A stretch of 64,000 nucleotides of DNA, from assembly GCA_017744355.1 (NCBI GenBank), contig JAGIBK010000005.1, positions 1-64,000 on the forward strand, written 5' to 3'. The notes beneath the pieces are model-generated. The model ran no database searches. It was not told the DNA's origin and saw nothing but the letters and a program-made list of their open reading frames with translations. Origin of the DNA: a bacterium (GTDB lineage: Bacteria; Cyanobacteriota; Sericytochromatia; S15B-MN24; UBA4093). A program made the translations under genes and the position numbers. Shown piece after piece: positions 44,472 to 52,823 of the stretch. Each line of letters begins with the position of its first letter. The stretch's first letter is position 1.

Positions 44472-45155
44472 ATGTCGAAGAAAGCCGTCGTCCTCCTCTC
44501 GGGAGGCCTGGACAGCACCACCTGCGCCTACCTGGCCAAGTCCCAGGGCTACGAGGTCTATGCCCTCTCCTTCGACTACGGCCAGCGCCTGGTGCGTGAG
44601 CTGGACTCGGCTCGGGCCGTGGCCAAGGCCGTGGGGGCCGCCGAGCACATCGTCATGAAGTTCGACCTCACCCGCTGGGGCGGCTCGGCTCTGACCCAGG
44701 CGGATCTCGACGTGCCCACCGGCCGCGACGTGGCCGAGATGGAAGAGACCATCCCCGTCACCTACGTGCCGGGCCGCAACATCCTGTTCTTGAGCTTCGC
44801 GGCTTCCTACGCCGAGGCCAAGGGCGCCGAGGCCATCTTCATCGGGGTCAACGCCCTCGATTACTCGGGCTACCCCGACTGCCGCCCCGAGTTCATCCAG
44901 GCCTACCAGGAGGCCGTTCGCCTCGGCACCAAGGCGGGCGTCGAGGGGCAGCCGATCCGGATCGAGACCCCCCTCTTGCACTGGACCAAGGCCGAGATCA
45001 TCCAGCACGGTCTGGCGGTCGGCACCGACTACGGTCTGACCTGGTCGTGCTACCAGGGTGGCGAGGCGCCCTGCGGCACGTGCGATTCGTGCCTCTTGCG
45101 GGCCAAGGGCTTCGCCGAGGCGGGGGTGACGGACGCAGCGCTCGCCTTGAGCTGA
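44472..45155 (+). CDS. queC: 7-cyano-7-deazaguanine synthase
   Basis: 227 residues; ATP-dependent conversion of 7-carboxy-7-deazaguanine to preQ0. The PP-loop [12 protein letters not shown] (9-20) and the zinc site Cys193, Cys201, Cys204, Cys207 ([15 protein letters not shown]) are intact. ATG 44472 starts four bases after queE. Later steps (queF, tgt, queA) are not in the window. Confidence 0.97.
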   Translation: MSKKAVVLLSGGLDSTTCAYLAKSQGYEVYALSFDYGQRLVRELDSARAVAKAVGAAEHIVMKFDLTRWGGSALTQADLDVPTGRDVAEMEETIPVTYVPGRNILFLSFAASYAEAKGAEAIFIGVNALDYSGYPDCRPEFIQAYQEAVRLGTKAGVEGQPIRIETPLLHWTKAEIIQHGLAVGTDYGLTWSCYQGGEAPCGTCDSCLLRAKGFAEAGVTDAALALS

Positions 45156-45169
45156 TGCATCGGACGTGA

Positions 45170-45207
45170 AACAGGGGCGGTCATTCGACCGCCCCTGTTC
45201 ATTTTTG
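45170..45207 (+). terminator. Intrinsic terminator of the que operon
   Basis: A perfect 13-bp stem (45170-45182 with 45187-45199), loop ATTC, followed by CATTTTTG, 15 bases after the queC stop. Confidence 0.92.
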
Positions 45208-45220
45208 GGTGGGTTGAGCC

Positions 45221-46060
45221 TTAGGGCAGGTCGACGAGCTGGGTGCGCTCGTCGGCGGCGAAGCGGAGCTTGGAGAGCTCGGCCAGGATGTAGTTGTCCT
45301 CGATCGAATCAGGGATGATGGCGAACTTCAGGTTGGCGTACAGCTGCTTGATCGCGGCGCGGTCCTTCACCGTCTTGCCGTTGATCTGCACTCGCGCCAC
45401 CTGGGTCAGCTGCGACTGGTTCCAGGTCTGCACCTGGAAGGTCGTCGTGCCGCTGGCGTCCTTGCCCGTGTAGAAGTAGGTCCGAAGCACGCTGGGGAAC
45501 TGCGAAACGGGAGGCGCCACCTTGATCTCACCCTGCTGGACGGAGGTGATGGTCAGCGGGCGAGGCTGAACGCCTTCCAGGCCCGTGCGCTTGAACTTCA
45601 CCAGGTCGCGCTTCTGGTCGAGGAGCCCGGCCGTCGCCTCGACGATGGCCTTGTCCGCCGCGTTCGTGACGCGAGCGCTGCGCAGGGCCTTCACGATCTG
45701 GTTCAGCTGCGCGACGTCCGAGACGTCCTCGAAGTTGGCCTGGAGGTACAGGTTCTCGCTGAAGTGGGGCTCCTGGAAGCTGGGGCCGGGCTTCCACTTG
45801 GGGTTGGGGCCGGCCTTGCTGTAGGTCCCGTGCAGCTCGAAGCCCCGATTGCCCTGCTTGCCGCGGAACACGAAGGCGTTCCCTTCGCCGGGACCCTTCG
45901 TGGTGTAATCCGAAAGGCCCTTGATCACGGTGAGCTCGAGCGCGCCCTGTGCGCTGCTGGCCTGCATGGCCTGCTGCGTGGTGCCCAGCGAGCCGGGGAC
46001 CGTGCCGCAGCCGGCGAGAGCGGCGGTCAATACGAGGGCGGCGATCGCGAACTTCTTCAT
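45221..46060 (-). CDS. Lipoprotein of unknown function
   Basis: 279 residues. The signal peptide ends at the lipobox LAGC, so the mature protein is lipidated. The remainder (about 260 residues) looks globular (GNAFVFRGKQGNRGFELHGTYSK, VLRTYFYTGKDASG), with no family recognised. AAAGGA precedes ATG. The A+T-rich 110 bases upstream include CTTAACTG-like repeats and likely hold its promoter. Confidence 0.75.
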   Translation of the reverse strand: MKKFAIAALVLTAALAGCGTVPGSLGTTQQAMQASSAQGALELTVIKGLSDYTTKGPGEGNAFVFRGKQGNRGFELHGTYSKAGPNPKWKPGPSFQEPHFSENLYLQANFEDVSDVAQLNQIVKALRSARVTNAADKAIVEATAGLLDQKRDLVKFKRTGLEGVQPRPLTITSVQQGEIKVAPPVSQFPSVLRTYFYTGKDASGTTTFQVQTWNQSQLTQVARVQINGKTVKDRAAIKQLYANLKFAIIPDSIEDNYILAELSKLRFAADERTQLVDLP

Positions 46061-46170
46061 CTCTCTCAGGTCCTTTCTTAAACTAAAACTTAACTGTTGT
46101 TAGGTATATCGCAAACTACCTGGAAAGCTGAAGCGAATGAATATTGATACTTCATCAACCAAAGATTGAT

Positions 46171-46206
46171 AAAGCCCCCGCGAACCAATCGGTTCGCGGG
46201 GGCTTT
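46171..46206 (-). terminator. Intrinsic terminator of the serine-hydrolase operon
   Basis: A perfect 16-bp stem (46171-46186 with 46191-46206) with an AATC loop. On the minus strand it ends in CTTTATC, 32 bases after the hydrolase stop. It separates this operon from the lipoprotein gene to the left. Confidence 0.88.
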
Positions 46207-46238
46207 GGTGAGAAGCCGGCTTGTAGAGGTCGGCCTGC

Positions 46239-47159
46239 CTAGGACGTCAGGTGCTGGAGGATCTTCTCGAGGAGCATCTGCTTGGTCGCAAGCTCGGCGG
46301 GCGTGTAGGTGTGATCGTCCACCCCGTCCGGGCGGATGGGGACGTGCAGGTCCGACTCGATCATCTCCACCTTGTGGACGCCGCCCTTGAGGCCCTCGTC
46401 GATCAAGGGAGCGCTCACGGGGTCGACCGTCTGGTCGCCCTTGGGCTGGAGGATCAGGACGTCGGTGCTGGAGGCGAGCACGATCCGCTTGCGCAGGCGG
46501 TCCTTGACGATCTCGGTCAGGTCGATGAGTGAGGCGATGGTCGAGACCGGCCGGTTGCGGTACCAGTGGCCGAGGCCGGTGCCGCTCACCTTCTGGGCGG
46601 CGCTGACACCAAGCCAGCTGAGAGGCACCAGGTAGCCTGCGCGCTTGTCCTTGAACTCGGCGATGGGCGAGAGCATCACGATGCGCGGGGGCTGGGGCGA
46701 GAAGGCGTCACGGCTGAGGGCCTCGAGCACCAGGGTGCCGCCGGTCGAGACGGTGAGGAAGGTGATCTTCTGGTAGCCCTTGGCCTTGAGGGCCTTGTAC
46801 TCGTCGAGGATGGGCGCCTGCCAGTCCTTCCAGGTGGCTTGCTCGAACTTGGAGAGGCTGGTGCCGTGGCCGCCGAGCAGCACCTTGGAGACCAGGAGGC
46901 CCTGGCCGCGCAGGTAGGTGGCGGCGTCCTGCATCTCGAAGGGGGTCGCCGTGAAGCCGTGGACCGCGATGACCACCGGGGTCGCCTTCTGCTGCGCGGT
47001 GGGGGCGGGGACCGTGACGCTTACGAGATCCGCCTTGATGCTCGCATCGGAGACGAGCCCGCTGTCGAGATCGCCGTTGCGGATCTCGTAGGGGGTGGGG
47101 CAGCCGGTGAGGGCCAGGAGGGTGGCGGGGGCGACGAGGGCAAGGGCGAGGCGGCGCAT
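46239..47159 (-). CDS. Alpha/beta-hydrolase lipoprotein (carboxylesterase/lysophospholipase-like)
   Basis: 306 residues. The signal peptide ends in LLALTGC, a lipobox. The alpha/beta-hydrolase fold is shown by VVIAVHGFTATPFEM (oxyanion loop), the nucleophile elbow FLTVSTGGTLVLEAL, an acid in QPKGDQTVDP and the catalytic His in SDLHVPIRPDG. The elbow is T-x-S-x-G rather than G-x-S-x-G, so the first glycine is replaced. Probably hydrolyses acyl esters at the envelope. AGGAG precedes ATG; it follows the gene at 47172 by 12 bases. Confidence 0.8.
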   Translation of the reverse strand: MRRLALALVAPATLLALTGCPTPYEIRNGDLDSGLVSDASIKADLVSVTVPAPTAQQKATPVVIAVHGFTATPFEMQDAATYLRGQGLLVSKVLLGGHGTSLSKFEQATWKDWQAPILDEYKALKAKGYQKITFLTVSTGGTLVLEALSRDAFSPQPPRIVMLSPIAEFKDKRAGYLVPLSWLGVSAAQKVSGTGLGHWYRNRPVSTIASLIDLTEIVKDRLRKRIVLASSTDVLILQPKGDQTVDPVSAPLIDEGLKGGVHKVEMIESDLHVPIRPDGVDDHTYTPAELATKQMLLEKILQHLTS

Positions 47160-47171
47160 GGCTCGTGTCTC

Positions 47172-47627
47172 CTAGAGGGCGAAGCCTGCCTGCAGCAGGA
47201 CGCGGGGCAGGGCGGCTGCGTTCGACGAGAACATCGGCTGGTTGTTGGAAGGGGGAAGGGGCAAGGGGGTGAGGCCGATGCCCAGGTTGGTGACCATGCG
47301 GCCCACCACCATCTGGTAGCCGACCCCCACCATGCCCATGGCGAACCAGTCGCCGGGGGTCTGGTCGCTGATCGAGGCCATGCGAAGTGCCGTGATCCCC
47401 GCCTCGGCGAAGAAGCCACCCGTCTGATCGCTCAGGAAGTAGCGGGCAGTACCCGTCACGTCGTGGGCGAGCACCAGGGTACCGGCTGCGAGCGAGTAGC
47501 CCAGCCGGCCGCGGCGGCCTTCGACTCCCAGGTGTAGCCACTCGGGGTTGGCAAGGCCGAGCACCAGGTGGGTGGACTGGACGGGCTCGGGTGCGGGGAT
47601 CGCGGGGGGCATGGGGGCGATGGGCAT
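47172..47627 (-). CDS. Possible outer-membrane beta-barrel protein, no visible signal peptide
   Basis: 151 residues with alternating hydrophobic strands ([42 protein letters not shown]) and a C-terminal phenylalanine region (LLQAGFAL), a pattern of small beta-barrels. The N-terminus is Pro-rich (MPIAPMPPAIPAPEP) and has no signal peptide, and no start codon further upstream is in frame before a stop. It may be misframed or a remnant. Same operon as the hydrolase. Confidence 0.5.
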   Translation of the reverse strand: MPIAPMPPAIPAPEPVQSTHLVLGLANPEWLHLGVEGRRGRLGYSLAAGTLVLAHDVTGTARYFLSDQTGGFFAEAGITALRMASISDQTPGDWFAMGMVGVGYQMVVGRMVTNLGIGLTPLPLPPSNNQPMFSSNAAALPRVLLQAGFAL

Positions 47628-47697
47628 CGGAGGGACCTCGTCACAAGGCGGGCAACCTCCTCATGCTACCCGTGCGACCGGGCCCTCGTCCAGCCGA

Positions 47698-49236
47698 CTA
47701 GTCTTCTTTAAGAGGCGAGAGGGGCAGGGTGAACCAGAAGGTGCTGCCCTCTCCCGGGATGCTGTCGACCCCGATGTGGCCGCCGTGGGCCTCGACGATG
47801 GTCTTGCTGATGTTCAGCCCGAGGCCCGTCCCGCCCTTCTTGATGCCGCCTTCGAGCTGGCTGAAGCGGGCGAAGAGCTTGGGCAGCTCCTCGGGGGCGA
47901 TGCCCTCGCCCGTGTCCACCACCTCGCAGTACAGGCTCTCGTCGCGCGCCTGGGCGCGGACTCGGACGCTCTGGCCCTCGGGCGTGAACTTGATGGCGTT
48001 GCTCAGCAGGTTGATGAGCACCTGCTCGATGCGCTGCGGGTCCATGGGCGCGCGCAGGGGCGCCTTGGGCAGCTCCAGCTCCAGGCCGAGCCGGGCGGCT
48101 TCGAGCTGCGGGTGGAGGCACTCGATGCTCTCGCGGATCATGAGGCTCAGGTCCGCCTCTTCGGATTTGAGCCGGAAGGTGCCGGCATCGATGCGGGCGA
48201 AGTCCAAAAGATCGTTCACCAGCGCTTCGAGGCGCCGGGCGCTCTGCTCGATCTGCTGGACGTAGGCCTCTTGGGTCTCGCTCAGGGAGCCGCCCAGACC
48301 ATCCGCCAGGAATTCGGCGTAGCCCATGATCGAGGTCAGGGGCACGCGCAGGTCGTGGGAGACGGCGTTGACGAAGTTGTTCTTGAGATCGCCGAGGCGC
48401 CGGGCGGCTTCGAGCTCGCTGCTCGCCTTCTGCTCCTTGACGAGCAGGCGCTCGCGCTCGGCCTGGGCGCGCTTGCGCTCGGTCACGTCGCGCCCGACCA
48501 CCAGCATCCCCTTGCGGCTGCCGTCCGGGTGAAACAGGGGGACCTTGATCGTCTCGAGGATCCGATCCGGGCTGTCGGGCTGGAGGATGGTCTCCTCGGC
48601 CAGCCGGAGCTCTCGTGCGTGCCAGGCCTCCTCGTCGGTGAGGTAACAGCCTTCGAGGGCCTCCTGGAAGAACGGGTTCTGCACGCCGAGCTCCAGGTCG
48701 GTCTTGCCCTGGTAGGTGCCGGGATCCAGCCGGAAGAGGTGGAGGCCCTGCGCGTTAGCCAGCACCCAGCGCCCGCGGCCGTCCTTGAGGAAGACCATGT
48801 CGGGCAGGGCCTCGATCAGGGTATCCAGGGGGATGTCGTGGGCCTGGAGATCCGCGCGCTGCTGCAGGCGCTGGGCGTTGCGGCCAAGCACGTACACCCG
48901 CCCCTCTTCCAGGTCGGGCCAGGCGCTCCATTCGATACGGTGGTAGTGGCCGTCCTTGGCGCGCATGCGGTGTGTCACGCCGGTGACGGCCTCGCCCGCG
49001 CGGAGCCGGTCGCGGATCGCGAGCGTCGCGGCGCGCTCGTCGGGGTGGACCAGCGAGAGGAGCATGACCCGTGCGAGATCCTCGGAGGTGTAGCCGAGGA
49101 GCTGGGTGAAGGCCGGATTGACTTGCTCGGGTACGCCGTCGAGCCTCATCAGGCAGATCGGTTCGGGGGAAAGCGCGAACATGCGATCCGTCCAACCCTG
49201 CGCGCCCCGGTCTTCCTCAGTCTTTGTCTGCTTCAT
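47698..49236 (-). CDS. PAS-domain sensor histidine kinase
   Basis: 512 residues, soluble. Two PAS domains (about 18-125 and 135-258, the second ending VVGRDVTERKRA), a coiled linker, HisKA with VSHDLRVPLTSIMGYAE (His294) and HATPase with NLLSNAIKFTPEG, DTGEGI and KGGTGLGLNISKTIVE. ATG 49236 (MKQTKTEED) has GGAG upstream; extensions to 49290 or 49317 are possible. No adjacent response regulator. Confidence 0.93.
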   Translation of the reverse strand: MKQTKTEEDRGAQGWTDRMFALSPEPICLMRLDGVPEQVNPAFTQLLGYTSEDLARVMLLSLVHPDERAATLAIRDRLRAGEAVTGVTHRMRAKDGHYHRIEWSAWPDLEEGRVYVLGRNAQRLQQRADLQAHDIPLDTLIEALPDMVFLKDGRGRWVLANAQGLHLFRLDPGTYQGKTDLELGVQNPFFQEALEGCYLTDEEAWHARELRLAEETILQPDSPDRILETIKVPLFHPDGSRKGMLVVGRDVTERKRAQAERERLLVKEQKASSELEAARRLGDLKNNFVNAVSHDLRVPLTSIMGYAEFLADGLGGSLSETQEAYVQQIEQSARRLEALVNDLLDFARIDAGTFRLKSEEADLSLMIRESIECLHPQLEAARLGLELELPKAPLRAPMDPQRIEQVLINLLSNAIKFTPEGQSVRVRAQARDESLYCEVVDTGEGIAPEELPKLFARFSQLEGGIKKGGTGLGLNISKTIVEAHGGHIGVDSIPGEGSTFWFTLPLSPLKED

Positions 49237-49406
49237 GGCCGCTCCATCTTCGCTGAAGGCGCGTGACGAGACTTTATTAAGAAATATCATCGTCTCACGT
49301 TCCGCGCCGAAACTCAAGCTCGGCGCCTCGCTTCGTAGGCATGGTTGCCCTTCGCTCGGATCCTCGGCATAATGGGGACGTCGTACCCCCCACCCAGAGG
49401 CATTCC

Positions 49407-49904
49407 ATGAATCAATCTCAACGGGAACGGCTCGCCCTGGTGCTGAGCCGCGCGATGCAGGCGGCCCTCACCGAGAGCCCCGAGCGCGTTCGCGAAGTCC
49501 TCGAGGAAACCCTGCGCGAGCTGGGCGGCGCCCCTTCGACGGCCCCCGCTCGCCAGCCCGGGCGGCGTGCCCCCCTCGCTCCGACGCGCGAGCCGATGCC
49601 CAGCTACGTCCCTCCCCTCAACGAAGCCGAGAACCGCAAGCAGCTGGTGGGCTTCCTCGATGTGATGGTCATGGCCAGCGGGATCGTCGGTCGCCGCACG
49701 GCCGATCGCCTGCTTCGCAAGATCTTCGGCGATCGCGTCCACAGCGCCGAGCGCTGGATGCTGGATCAAAACCTGGTCCAGCCCACCGAGGACGAGGCGC
49801 TCCAGCTCACCGAGGAAGGCCTGCGCTACCTCGAAAAGAATCGCGATAGCAAGTTCAAGAGCTACGTCGGTTTCGAGCCCGAGCCTTCGCGCCGCGGCGC
49901 CTAG
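49407..49904 (+). CDS. Hypothetical protein
   Basis: 165 residues, charged, no signal peptide. The N-terminal helix (LALVLSRAMQAALTESPERVREVLEETLREL) and a C-terminal winged-helix-like part (RRTADRLLRKIFGDRVHSAERWMLDQNLVQPTEDEALQLTEEGLRYL) are joined by a Pro-rich linker. AGAGG precedes ATG 49407. The C-terminal pattern suggests nucleic-acid binding; not recognised. Confidence 0.6.
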   Translation: MNQSQRERLALVLSRAMQAALTESPERVREVLEETLRELGGAPSTAPARQPGRRAPLAPTREPMPSYVPPLNEAENRKQLVGFLDVMVMASGIVGRRTADRLLRKIFGDRVHSAERWMLDQNLVQPTEDEALQLTEEGLRYLEKNRDSKFKSYVGFEPEPSRRGA

Positions 49905-49926
49905 TCGCCCCACTCCCAAGAACATC

Positions 49927-49967
49927 CGAGGCCCCCTCCACCCGGAGGGGGCCTCGGTGTCTTTTTG
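49927..49967 (+). terminator. Intrinsic terminator
   Basis: A perfect 13-bp stem (49927-49939 with 49944-49956), loop ACCC, then GTGTCTTTTTGG. Ends the hypothetical gene at 49407-49904. Confidence 0.9.
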
Positions 49968-50004
49968 GAAAGAAGATTAAGCTTAGGTCAGGTGAAGTTA
50001 AATC

Positions 50005-50023
50005 TTGATTAAAGTCGGCGGAT
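50005..50023 (-). promoter_or_regulatory. Two 8-base repeats resembling a cyanobacterial Pho box
   Basis: Read on the minus strand, TTTAATCA and TTTAACTT fit PyTTAAPyPy(T/A) and are spaced 11 bases apart (8+3), the arrangement described for cyanobacterial PhoB boxes. It lies in the A+T-rich gap before the lipoprotein gene at 50080. Only two repeats are present; weak evidence. Coordinates approximate to a few bases. Confidence 0.3.
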
Positions 50024-50079
50024 CGGTTATAAGAAATTCTTAACGGAATCGTCCGGCCTTCCAAAGGAGAATGAATCGG

Positions 50080-50904
50080 ATGCTGCAAGCTCGCAAGCTC
50101 TTGATCCCGGCCCTCTCGCTCGTGATGGCGATCGCCATCAGCGCGTGCGGCATGTCCCCCCAGGGCTCGCCCACCGCGCTCTACCAGAGCAATTCGGGAG
50201 CGATCGACACCAGCGCCCAGGATTTCACCGATGAAGAGGCCCTGAAGGCCTCCGAGCTCAACCAGAGCGGCGATCTCGACAGCAAGGAGTTCGGCGAGTT
50301 CGAGACGGCCCTCGGCCGGACGGCGACCACCCTGTCGACCGCCGAGCGCCAGACCGCGGGCCTCTTCGATTCCCCCGCGGGCGGCTACTTCTCGGTCAAG
50401 CGCGCCACCAAGATCGGCTACGTGCGCTCCATCGAGGACGGCAAGTACATGCTGACCCTCAAGAAGGAAACGACCCAGATCTCGGTCACCGGCAGCGACG
50501 GCAAGCGCGATCGCCGCATTGAAGGCTACCTCAACCGCAAGGTCGTGCTGCGCGGCATCGTCATGGCCAACGGCCAGCTGATGGTCGAGCACATCATCAC
50601 CATCCCGACCTTCAAGTCGGTCACGGACCTCTTCTTCAAGGGCCGCCTCGCGGGCACCGTCTACATCGCGAGCAACAAGCAGGGCCTCGTCGGCGCCCTG
50701 GTCGTCGCCAAGGCGGGCAGCACCGGCTACCTGTACCGGACCCAGACCGACCGGACGGGCAACTTCCAGTTCTCGGGTCTCGAGCCCGACACCTACTCGC
50801 TGACGGTGGGCCTCGGCGGCTTCAAGGGCGCCTCGCAGACCGGGCTCGGCGTGCTCAAGGGCAAGAAGACCAGCCTGATGATCCCCATGACCCCGGCCAA
50901 CTAA
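50080..50904 (+). CDS. Lipoprotein with C-terminal carboxypeptidase-regulatory-like domain
   Basis: 274 residues. The signal ends in AIAISAC, a lipobox. The mature N-terminal part is acidic and probably disordered; the C-terminal 90 residues (about 185-274) with AGTVYIASNKQGLVGALVVAKAG, TDRTGNFQFSGLEPDTYSLTV form a prealbumin-like beta-sandwich (CarboxypepD_reg/Cna-B type), a putative binding or structural module. ATG 50080 is preferred to ATG 50071, which lies only one base from AAAGGAG. Confidence 0.72.
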   Translation: MLQARKLLIPALSLVMAIAISACGMSPQGSPTALYQSNSGAIDTSAQDFTDEEALKASELNQSGDLDSKEFGEFETALGRTATTLSTAERQTAGLFDSPAGGYFSVKRATKIGYVRSIEDGKYMLTLKKETTQISVTGSDGKRDRRIEGYLNRKVVLRGIVMANGQLMVEHIITIPTFKSVTDLFFKGRLAGTVYIASNKQGLVGALVVAKAGSTGYLYRTQTDRTGNFQFSGLEPDTYSLTVGLGGFKGASQTGLGVLKGKKTSLMIPMTPAN

Positions 50905-50919
50905 CTCACGGCTCGATTG

Positions 50920-50953
50920 GCGCCGCCTCCCGCGTGGAGGCGGCGCTTTTTTT
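50920..50953 (+). terminator. Intrinsic terminator
   Basis: An 11-bp stem (50920-50930 with 50936-50946), loop CGCGT, followed by seven T. It serves the lipoprotein gene and abuts the 3' end of the convergent kinase gene. Confidence 0.93.
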
Positions 50954-52082
50954 ATGCAAGCCGGAGGGTGAGGCGGAAGGTCGTCCCTTCCGGCCCGGTG
51001 GCTTCGAGGGCGATCGCGCCCTGCATGGCCGTCATGTACTCGCGGCAGATGGAGAGGCCGACCCCGGTCGAGGTGGGGTCCTGCGGGTTGGGGGGCTGGC
51101 GCTCGAAGAGGGCGTCGCGCCTCGCCTCGCAGATGCCGGGGCCGGTGTCTCGCACCCGGATCTCCGCATGGTCGTCCGTCAGGTGGGCGCTGACTTCTAG
51201 GCTGCCGCCGGTGGGCAGGACCTTGAGGGCGTTTGAGAACAGGTTGTCGAAGACGATCTCGAGCCGGGCCCGGTCTGCGAGGACCTCGACGTGGCTCGGC
51301 ACCTCGATGAGGAGCCGGCCCTCGCGCTTCTTGAGCGGGTAGCGCAAATCGTCCAGGCAGCGCCCGATCAGCGCTGCGAGGGGCACGGCGCGCACGTCGA
51401 GCTGGTAGCGGTCGAGGGCGATCCCGTTGCGGTCGAAGTTCTGCATGACGTTGCGCTCGAAGCGCGTCAGCGAGGTGATGAGCTTGTCGAGCCGCTTGGC
51501 GACCCGGGTGCGGTCGTCGATGGCGTCGATCGCGTCCTTGAGCATGCCCTGGCCGACGAGGAGCGGCGTCTTGAGCTGGTGGGAGACCACCGCGTTGAGG
51601 CGCTGCTGCAGCTCGCTCTCTTCCTGGGCCTTGAGGGCCGCGAGGCGCTGGTCGATCCGAGCGCGGCCGAGCCACTGGTTCTCGAGCCCCAAGGCGAAGA
51701 GGGCGCACGCCTGCGCCAGGGTCTGGCGCTCCGCCTCCGAGAGGCGGACCCCCGCCTTGCGGCGGCCCAGCACCAGGAGGCCGACGGTCTGGCGGTGCCC
51801 CTTGAGAGGGAGGCCCGACACGAAGCCGTCAACGAGCGCAAGGCCGTTCTCCATGGCCTCCAGGGGCAGCTCGCGTCGCGCGCCGCGATCGCCGGGGCCC
51901 GCCCCTGCGACCCAGCTGAGCACCTGTGCCTGGGGCTCGCGCCGGTAGAGGCCGGCCTGCTCGAAGCCCAGGTGGTCGACCAGGGCCTGGAGCAGGGTCG
52001 TCTCCTCGCCGGGAAGGCCGTCGAGGGTAGCGAGCACGGCCTGGAGGCTGCGATGGTTGCGAAAGCGGGGGATTCTCCACAT
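50952..52082 (-). CDS. GAF-domain sensor histidine kinase
   Basis: 376 residues, soluble. GAF-like sensor at about 10-140 (LGFEQAGLYRREPQ, VGLLVLGRRKAG), HisKA with NAVVSHQLKTPLLVGQG (His168), and HATPase with NLFSNALKVLPTGG, DTGPGI and STGVGLSICREYM. It is divergent from a GAF-like gene (44-base gap) and a response regulator, and the three genes may form one signalling unit. Confidence 0.92.
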   Translation of the reverse strand: MWRIPRFRNHRSLQAVLATLDGLPGEETTLLQALVDHLGFEQAGLYRREPQAQVLSWVAGAGPGDRGARRELPLEAMENGLALVDGFVSGLPLKGHRQTVGLLVLGRRKAGVRLSEAERQTLAQACALFALGLENQWLGRARIDQRLAALKAQEESELQQRLNAVVSHQLKTPLLVGQGMLKDAIDAIDDRTRVAKRLDKLITSLTRFERNVMQNFDRNGIALDRYQLDVRAVPLAALIGRCLDDLRYPLKKREGRLLIEVPSHVEVLADRARLEIVFDNLFSNALKVLPTGGSLEVSAHLTDDHAEIRVRDTGPGICEARRDALFERQPPNPQDPTSTGVGLSICREYMTAMQGAIALEATGPEGTTFRLTLRLA

Positions 52083-52126
52083 GACGGTCTTGTACCCAGG
52101 CCCGCGCCTGTCGTAGGCTAGGGGCC

Positions 52127-52765
52127 ATGTGGCCTCGCTTCCTGCCGACTCCCTGGTCGCGCCCTTCCCGCCTGAACGACGGCGGGCTGGATCGCCTGCG
52201 AACCGAGCTTGCGGCCCAGAGCAGCGCCGCCCAGGTGGCCCTCGTGATCGCCGTGCACCTGTCGCGCCTCTCGGGGGCTTCGGGGGTTGCGGTGCGGGTC
52301 CACGAGGGGCCCGAGCACAAGGCCATCCACGTCCACCACGGCGAGGTGCGCACCCCCGCGCGCCAGAAGCACCCGCTCGTTGCGGCGGGCAAGTCCTTCG
52401 GCGAGATTACCTTCCACGGGCCGGGGCTCTTGCGGCGCGATCGCTGGAGCCGCGCGCTCGCCTACGGGGCGGTCGCGATCCAGAACGCCCTGTTGGCCGA
52501 GCAGGCGCTCGACGCCGAGCTGGAGAGTGCCCAGGCCAGGGCCCAGCGGGATCTCCAGTACCGCCTCACCTGGATGGCCTCCACCCAGATCTGCCGCCTG
52601 CTGGATGAGGCCCAGGGCCGGCTGCGCACGGCCCGCTCGCAGGTCGAGGTCGCCCCATCCCCGGCGCTCGCCGAGGAGCTCTCGGCGATCGCTTCGAGCC
52701 TGATGCAGCTCGAAGCCTTCGTGCATGCCAACCTCAACAGCGTCAGGGGGAGCGAGGCCCCCTGA
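52127..52765 (+). CDS. GAF-like protein with helical C-terminus, next to histidine kinase
   Basis: 212 residues, no signal peptide. The first 120 residues (VALVIAVHLSRLSGASGVAVRVHEG, WSRALAYGAVAIQNALLAEQAL) resemble a degenerate GAF domain; the rest is a long helical region (about 125-205). No kinase or effector motif is visible, so it may be a regulatory partner of the divergent kinase or the downstream receiver. AGGGG precedes ATG. Family assignment tentative. Confidence 0.6.
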   Translation: MWPRFLPTPWSRPSRLNDGGLDRLRTELAAQSSAAQVALVIAVHLSRLSGASGVAVRVHEGPEHKAIHVHHGEVRTPARQKHPLVAAGKSFGEITFHGPGLLRRDRWSRALAYGAVAIQNALLAEQALDAELESAQARAQRDLQYRLTWMASTQICRLLDEAQGRLRTARSQVEVAPSPALAEELSAIASSLMQLEAFVHANLNSVRGSEAP

Positions 52766-52823
52766 CCTGCCTCCTCTTGTTCGTTTCCCGCTTCCTCGGG
52801 TAGCATAGGGGCAGGAGGAAGCC

